Assembly: GCA_002049885.1 (NCBI GenBank)
Contig: MVCS01000120.1
Location: 1 to 9,293 of the forward strand
Length of the DNA stretch: 9,293 nucleotides
DNA from: Planctomycetales bacterium 4484_123
GTDB taxonomy: Bacteria; Planctomycetota; Phycisphaerae; SM23-33
Reading direction: 5' to 3'
Shown: piece after piece, positions 5,933 to 9,293 of the stretch
Position numbering within the stretch: the stretch's first letter is position 1
How the letters are laid out: every line of letters begins with the position of its first letter
Notes under the pieces: model-generated
The model's input: the letters and a program-made list of their open reading frames with translations, nothing else
Database searches by the model: none
Told to the model about the DNA's origin: nothing
Translations under genes and position numbers: made by a program

Positions 5933-6595
5933 ATGAGGTATTCCGCGGCGCTGTTGGGTCTGGGTCTGCTGGCGTTGGGGACGTTCGCCCACGGCGGGCC
6001 GCCCCCCAAGCCCAGCGTGGTGCCCTTGAAATGGGAGCTGGACTTCGAGTACCACCCGGTCCAGTCCATCACGGTGAGGGTGCCCGGCGAGAAGAAGCCC
6101 AGGACCTTTTGGTACATGCTTTTCAGCGTCTGCAACCGTTCCGGGGCGGACCGACTGTACGTGCCGGGCTTCGACCTTTACACGAACACCGGTCAGGTCC
6201 TGGGTGCGGGCAAGGACGTGCCCACGGTGGTCTTCCACGCGATCAAGAAGCGGCACAACAATCCGCTGCTGATGAGCCTGACGGCCATCACCGGGCGGAT
6301 CCTCCAGGGCGAGGACAACGCCAAGGACGGGGTGGCCATCTGGCGCGACTTCGACCCCAAGGCCCGGCGGTTCGATGTGTTCATCAGCGGGCTCAGCGGC
6401 GAGACCGTCAAGATCAAGCTGCCAGTGCCGGTGGTGGTGGTCAAGAAGGACGAGAACGGCAGGCCTGTGAAGGTCACCTTGAACGAGTTGAACGTGACCA
6501 AGACGCTTCAACTGTCTTACAGCCTGCCGGGCGAGGCGGCCTCACGCACACAGACCAAGCCCCGGCTGCTGGCCAAGCGCTGGGTGATGCGCTGA
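5933..6595 (+). CDS. Secreted protein of unknown function
   Basis: A 220-residue protein. The N-terminus MRYSAALLGLGLLALGTFA is a clear Sec signal peptide (positive start, hydrophobic core 5-16, T-F-A before a likely cut after residue 19). The mature part is mostly alternating beta-like segments: WELDFEYHPVQSITVRV (34-50), RTFWYMLFSVCNRSG (57-71), RLYVPGFDLYTNTGQVL (74-90), RRFDVFISGLSGETVKIKL (145-163), TLQLSYSLPGE (191-201), ending in RWVMR. It has one cysteine (C67), no membrane segment after the signal, and no catalytic motif that I recognise. A compact beta-sandwich exported to the periplasm is plausible; it resembles uncharacterised planctomycete secreted proteins, from memory only. The start is supported by AAGGAG (5920-5925) 7 nt upstream. 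It has its own promoter, and rpmA downstream has a separate one, so it is probably monocistronic. Confidence 0.85.
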   Translation: MRYSAALLGLGLLALGTFAHGGPPPKPSVVPLKWELDFEYHPVQSITVRVPGEKKPRTFWYMLFSVCNRSGADRLYVPGFDLYTNTGQVLGAGKDVPTVVFHAIKKRHNNPLLMSLTAITGRILQGEDNAKDGVAIWRDFDPKARRFDVFISGLSGETVKIKLPVPVVVVKKDENGRPVKVTLNELNVTKTLQLSYSLPGEAASRTQTKPRLLAKRWVMR

Positions 6596-6598
6596 GGG

Positions 6599-6614
6599 GC
6601 GCCGGCACCGGCGC
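6599..6614 (+). terminator. GC hairpin after the secreted-protein gene, weak terminator candidate
   Basis: GCGCCG (6599-6604) pairs with CGGCGC (6609-6614) around GCAC, starting 4 nt after the stop codon. A second self-pairing GC block (AAGCC ... GGCTT, 6618-6636) follows and runs into the rpmA -35. There is no T tract, so it is only suggestive of transcript-end structure. Confidence 0.3.
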
Positions 6615-6633
6615 GGAAGCCGCGGCCGCGGGC

Positions 6634-6662
6634 TTGACAACCGCCCGACCGGGCAATACACT
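6634..6662 (+). promoter_or_regulatory. Sigma70-type promoter of rpmA
   Basis: TTGACA (6634-6639), a 17-bp spacer, TACACT (6657-6662). This is the best match to the sigma70 consensus in the window. Transcription would start near 6669, giving a leader of about 50 nt before the rpmA ATG at 6719. The strength fits a ribosomal protein gene. Confidence 0.8.
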
Positions 6663-6718
6663 CAAACAGGTCGTTGCGAAGGTTTCCGGCGCACGCTGTC
6701 GATATTCTGGGCTGAGAT

Positions 6719-6952
6719 ATGGCACACAAGAAGGGACAAGGTTCGAGCCGCAACGGTCGCGATTCCAACGCCAAGCATCGGGGCGTGAAGCGCTACGGCG
6801 GTCAGCACGTCTCGGCCGGGACGATCATCGTGCGCCAGTGCGGCACGCCCCTGAGGCCGGGGGTGAACGTGGGACGAGCTCGGGACGACACCCTCTTTGC
6901 GCTGCGGGACGGGCAGGTGAGGTTTCGCGGCCGGTTCGTGGACGTACTCTGA
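6719..6952 (+). CDS. rpmA: 50S ribosomal protein L27 (bL27)
   Basis: A 77-residue L27, which sits at the peptidyl-transferase centre with its N-terminal tail. The family signature is plain: MAHKKGQGSSRNGRDS at 1-16, GVKRYGGQ (22-29), GTIIVRQCGT (34-43), PGVNVGRARDDTLFAL (47-62), DGQVRFRG (64-71). The N-terminus begins directly at MAHKKG, so there is no Firmicutes-type cleavable extension. It is shorter than E. coli L27 (85 residues) because the C-terminal lysine-rich tail is trimmed. The Shine-Dalgarno is poor (CTGAG 4 to 8 nt upstream). rplU (L21), normally immediately upstream, is absent here; rpmA instead has its own promoter. obg follows after 101 bp containing a terminator-like hairpin. 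Confidence 0.96.
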   Translation: MAHKKGQGSSRNGRDSNAKHRGVKRYGGQHVSAGTIIVRQCGTPLRPGVNVGRARDDTLFALRDGQVRFRGRFVDVL

Positions 6953-6979
6953 GGGCTGGCTGGGTCCTGAGAAGTTTTT

Positions 6980-7037
6980 GGGATGGCACAGGCCGCAGCG
7001 CGTCGAGGCGGCGGCGCCGGCCGGGCCATCCCTTTTT
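6980..7037 (+). terminator. Terminator-like hairpin with T5 between rpmA and obg
   Basis: GGGATGGC (6980-6987) and GCCATCCC (7025-7032) form a perfect 8-bp outer stem. Inside, GGCCG (6991-6995) pairs with CGGCC (7018-7022) and GCGC (6998-7001) with GCGC (7014-7017), so the whole 53-nt segment can fold into one interrupted hairpin. It is followed at once by TTTTT (7033-7037). It begins 28 nt after the rpmA stop and ends 16 nt before the obg GTG. It could end rpmA mRNA, partly attenuate obg, or fold over the obg initiation region. Confidence 0.65.
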
Positions 7038-7053
7038 CGTAGGCCCCCCGACC

Positions 7054-8055
7054 GTGTTCGTGGACGAGGCGGAAATCTGGGTCTTCGGCGGCGACGGCGG
7101 CAACGGCTGTGCCTCCTTCCGCCGTGAGAAGTACGAGCCCTTCGGCGGGCCCGACGGCGGCGACGGCGGCGACGGTGGCAGCGTGTACTGCGTCGCCGAC
7201 CCCTCGTGCAATGTACTGATGCACCTGGCGGGCAAGCACCATTGGCGCGCCGGCCGGGGCGGCCACGGCATGGGCAAGAAACGCCACGGCAAGAAGGGCA
7301 AGGATATCTTCATCCCGCTGCCGCCCGGCACCATCATCCGCGACGCCGAGCGCCAGGTCGTGCTCAAGGACCTGCTCAAGCCCGGAGAGCGCATCTGCGT
7401 GGCACGGGGCGGGCGCGGCGGCCTGGGAAACGTCCATTTCGCCACCTCCACCCACCAGGCCCCCAGGGAATGCACCCCCGGCGAGCCGGGACAGGTCCGC
7501 CGGCTCCACCTGGAACTGAAGCTCATCGCCGACGTGGGCCTGGTCGGCCAGCCCAACGCCGGCAAGAGCACGTTGCTGCGGCGGCTGTCGGCGGCCCGGC
7601 CCAAGGTGGCGGCCTATCCCTTCACCACGCTCCAGCCTGTGCTCGGCATCGTGGAGTTGCCGGGCTACCGCCGCTTCGTCATGGCGGACATCCCCGGCCT
7701 GATCGAGGGCGCCCACCGCGGCGCCGGACTGGGAGATGCCTTCCTGAGACACATCGAGCGCACCCGGCTGCTGGTGCACATGGTCGATATCCACCCCCCG
7801 GCAGAGCAGGCCGTCCGGCGTTTCCGCGCCGTCAACGAGGAGCTGCGCAAGTACTCTCCGAACCTGGCAAGCAAGCCCCAGATCGTGGCCGCCAACAAGA
7901 TGGATCTCACCGAGAATCGGCGGGCCTTCCGGGCCTTCGCCGAAGGCGTCGGTGTGGAGGTGGTGGGGATCTCGGCCGCCACGGGCGAGGGCCTGGCCGG
8001 CCTGACTGAGCGGATCTGGCGGGCACTGCACTGCGGCGCGGGCGCCGAGAGCTGA
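7054..8055 (+). CDS. obg: GTPase Obg (ribosome assembly)
   Basis: A 333-residue Obg, a GTPase that acts in late 50S subunit assembly and stress control. Residues 1-157 form the glycine-rich Obg fold (GGDGGNGCASFRREKYEPFGG near 12-32; GGPDGGDGGDGG 31-42; PPGTIIRD 90-97; GGRGGLGN 119-126). The G domain follows: G1 GQPNAGKST (165-173), switch region YPFTTLQPVLGIV (188-200), G3 DIPGLIEGAHRGAGLG (212-227), G4 NKMD (281-284), G5 SAATGEG (307-313). The protein ends at the G domain; the C-terminal OCT domain of some Obg proteins is missing, as in many bacteria. The GTG at 7054 is chosen because it gives M-F-V-D-E, the usual family start. The frame stays open far upstream, but that extension is spurious. 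No clear Shine-Dalgarno precedes the GTG, and the upstream hairpin ends 16 nt away, so its expression may depend on readthrough. Confidence 0.95.
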   Translation: MFVDEAEIWVFGGDGGNGCASFRREKYEPFGGPDGGDGGDGGSVYCVADPSCNVLMHLAGKHHWRAGRGGHGMGKKRHGKKGKDIFIPLPPGTIIRDAERQVVLKDLLKPGERICVARGGRGGLGNVHFATSTHQAPRECTPGEPGQVRRLHLELKLIADVGLVGQPNAGKSTLLRRLSAARPKVAAYPFTTLQPVLGIVELPGYRRFVMADIPGLIEGAHRGAGLGDAFLRHIERTRLLVHMVDIHPPAEQAVRRFRAVNEELRKYSPNLASKPQIVAANKMDLTENRRAFRAFAEGVGVEVVGISAATGEGLAGLTERIWRALHCGAGAES

Positions 8056-8113
8056 GAACCGGCCCACCGGGTCGGCGGGCCAGCCGGCGGAGCAGCTATC
8101 GAGGAAGGCCATC

Positions 8114-8881
8114 ATGGCGGAAGTCAAGACGGTCCTGGCGCTGGACGTGGGGAATTCGCGCGTGGCGATGGGGGCCGTGGGCGAGGGGGTCACAAGCTCC
8201 CTGCGCCTGCCGAGGGAGAACCTCGACGGCCTGGGCGAGGCCCTGGGCGGCCTCTGGGAGCAGATGCCTGAGCCTAGGTGCGTGGCGGCCTGTTCGGTCA
8301 ACCCGGCCAACCTGGCGAAAGTGGAATCGGCCGTGCGCGAGCGGCTGGGGCAGGACGTACTGGTGGTGGGGCGGGACCTGCCGCTGCCCATGCAGACCGA
8401 CCTGCCCGAACCACACAGCATCGGCACGGACCGACTCTGCTCGGCGGCGATGGCCTATTTCCGCTTGCAGACGGCCTGCGTCGTGGCCGACTTCGGCACT
8501 GCCATCACCATCGACTGCGTGAACGACCAGGGCGTCTTTCTTGGCGGGGCGATCCTGCCGGGCCTGGAAGTCGCCGCCGAGGCCCTGGCCCGGCGAACCG
8601 CCTTGCTGCCGGAGGTGCAACCGGCCCGGCCTGAGTGGGTCTTTGGCAAGGACACGCGCCAGGCCATCGTCGGCGGATTGGTGTACGGTGCCCGCGGGGC
8701 ACTGCGCGAGCTGACCGAGGCCTACGCGACGGAGCTGGGCCGCTGGCCCCCGGTGATCGCCACGGGCGGCGACGCCGAGCTGGTCGCAGCCGGTTACGAC
8801 ATCGTCCACGCTGTCGTGCCCGACCTGTCGCTCCTGGGTGTGGCCCTGGCATATCAGAAGACGCAATTGGAGCAGGAGTGA
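8114..8881 (+). CDS. coaX: Type III pantothenate kinase
   Basis: A 255-residue CoaX, the ASKHA-fold enzyme that phosphorylates pantothenate in the first step of coenzyme A synthesis; the usual family length is about 250-260. Motifs: LALDVGNSRVAMGAV (8-22, phosphate loop with D11), HSIGTDRL (101-108, GxDR pantothenate-site motif), VVADFGTAITIDCV (123-136, with D126 and D134), GGAILPGLEVAAEALARRTALLP (144-166), and IATGGDA (215-221, adenine-side motif). The ATG at 8114 follows GAGGAAGG with about 5 nt spacing. It lies 58 bp after obg on the same strand, with no obvious terminator between, so probably co-transcribed. The downstream MnmE-like gene overlaps its stop codon. Confidence 0.95.
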   Translation: MAEVKTVLALDVGNSRVAMGAVGEGVTSSLRLPRENLDGLGEALGGLWEQMPEPRCVAACSVNPANLAKVESAVRERLGQDVLVVGRDLPLPMQTDLPEPHSIGTDRLCSAAMAYFRLQTACVVADFGTAITIDCVNDQGVFLGGAILPGLEVAAEALARRTALLPEVQPARPEWVFGKDTRQAIVGGLVYGARGALRELTEAYATELGRWPPVIATGGDAELVAAGYDIVHAVVPDLSLLGVALAYQKTQLEQE

Positions 8882-9293
8882 CCCCTGGCGAGCCAATCCG
8901 GCCCCCGGCCGAGACGGGCAAGGCCGCCCGTGCCACCGCCAGGCTGGTCACGGCGCCGGCCCGTGGTGGGATTGCGGTAGTCGTGCTCTCGGGGCCGGCG
9001 GTGCAGGAGATTCTCCATCAGGTGTTTAGGCCGCGGGGCCGCACACCGGCCGAAGGCCGCCTGGCGTTGGGCTGGCTGGTGGACGGCGAGGAGCTGCTGG
9101 ACGAGGTGGTGGTGACCTTGTTGGACGGGGGGCGCTGCGCGGAGATAAACATCCACGGCGGGCCTCATCTGGCCCGGCGGGTCCTTGCGTTGCTGTCGGC
9201 ATCTGGTGCGGTGGTCTCTGAGGGCGGGGCGATAGACCCCACGCTGGTTCGGCCGCATCCGCGCTGGCACAACCCGGCGGTGACGCGAGAGGT
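8878..9293 (+). CDS. MnmE/TrmE-like protein, N-terminal part, cut by window end
   Basis: An open frame from GTG at 8878 runs to the window end (138 codons visible). The GTG shares GTGA with the coaX stop (4-bp overlap), and GGAG at 8869-8872 lies 5 nt upstream, so translation is probably coupled. The sequence matches the tetrahydrofolate-binding N-terminal domain of MnmE (TrmE): TAPARGGIAVVVLSGP (25-40; compare E. coli TPPGRGGVGILRISG) and EINIHGGPHLARRVLALL (89-106; compare LELQGHGGPVILDLLL). It is divergent: the usual SFTGED segment just before the HGGP motif is replaced by LDGGRCA, and the expected PGEFSERAFLNGKLDL-like stretch is not recognisable in PTLVRPHPRWHNPAVTRE (121-138). The GTPase domain would lie beyond the window. 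Either a divergent MnmE (tRNA U34 modification with MnmG) or an MnmE-derived GTPase with another role. Confidence 0.75.
   Translation, partial: MTPGEPIRPPAETGKAARATARLVTAPARGGIAVVVLSGPAVQEILHQVFRPRGRTPAEGRLALGWLVDGEELLDEVVVTLLDGGRCAEINIHGGPHLARRVLALLSASGAVVSEGGAIDPTLVRPHPRWHNPAVTRE

Noticed and set aside
5731..7053. In-frame upstream extension of obg giving a 774-residue protein
   Set aside because: The extension runs in another frame through the secreted-protein and rpmA genes; true Obg begins with MFVDE at 7054. Not a fusion.
8056..8113. Terminator between obg and coaX
   Set aside because: GC-rich with some pairing potential but no T tract; more likely simple intergenic sequence inside an operon.
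6802..8427. 541-codon open frame on the minus strand
   Set aside because: Antisense to rpmA, obg and coaX, all of which are unmistakable.

Overview
The window is GC-rich, densely coded bacterial chromosome. It most resembles a member of the Planctomycetota: a type III pantothenate kinase sits next to a divergent MnmE-like GTPase, there is a secreted protein of unknown function, a two-part GNAT protein of a layout I associate with planctomycetes, and an Obg without a C-terminal OCT domain. The phylum assignment is inference from gene content and protein style; no rRNA is present to confirm it.

Layout. The left half is transcribed leftwards: an FMN/Fe-S glutamate-synthase-like oxidoreductase (3-1601), an AT-richer regulatory gap (1602-1842), an SO_0444-type metal permease fused to a heavy-metal-binding HMA domain (1843-3123, TTG start), a strong intrinsic terminator (3265-3305), and dnaA (3350-4762). 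Upstream of dnaA is a clear sigma70-type promoter. Beyond it lies a 110-bp stretch with two perfect DnaA boxes, a T8 tract, and three box-like 9-mers spaced exactly 11 bp apart. Next is a GNAT acetyltransferase gene that is broken: its halves are in different frames and a middle segment appears to be missing (5032-5741). The right half is transcribed rightwards: a secreted protein of unknown function (5933-6595) behind a promoter covered by a 20-bp palindrome, then rpmA (L27) with its own near-consensus promoter, a terminator-like hairpin, obg, coaX, and the start of an MnmE-like gene that overlaps coaX by 4 bp and runs off the window.

How it fits together. Intact genes point away from the DnaA-box cluster on both sides, as expected at a bidirectional origin. 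The best reading is a dnaA-linked oriC. dnaA is probably self-regulated through the box 20 bp upstream of its -35. To the right is a housekeeping run (ribosome protein L27, ribosome-assembly GTPase Obg, CoA synthesis, probable tRNA-modification-type GTPase). rplU (L21), usually the partner of rpmA, is not next to it. I found no tRNA, rRNA, CRISPR array, insertion sequence or phage gene. Nothing here looks like a wholly new system; the most interesting parts are the origin architecture, the leader/terminator between rpmA and obg, the divergent MnmE-like protein and the decayed GNAT gene.
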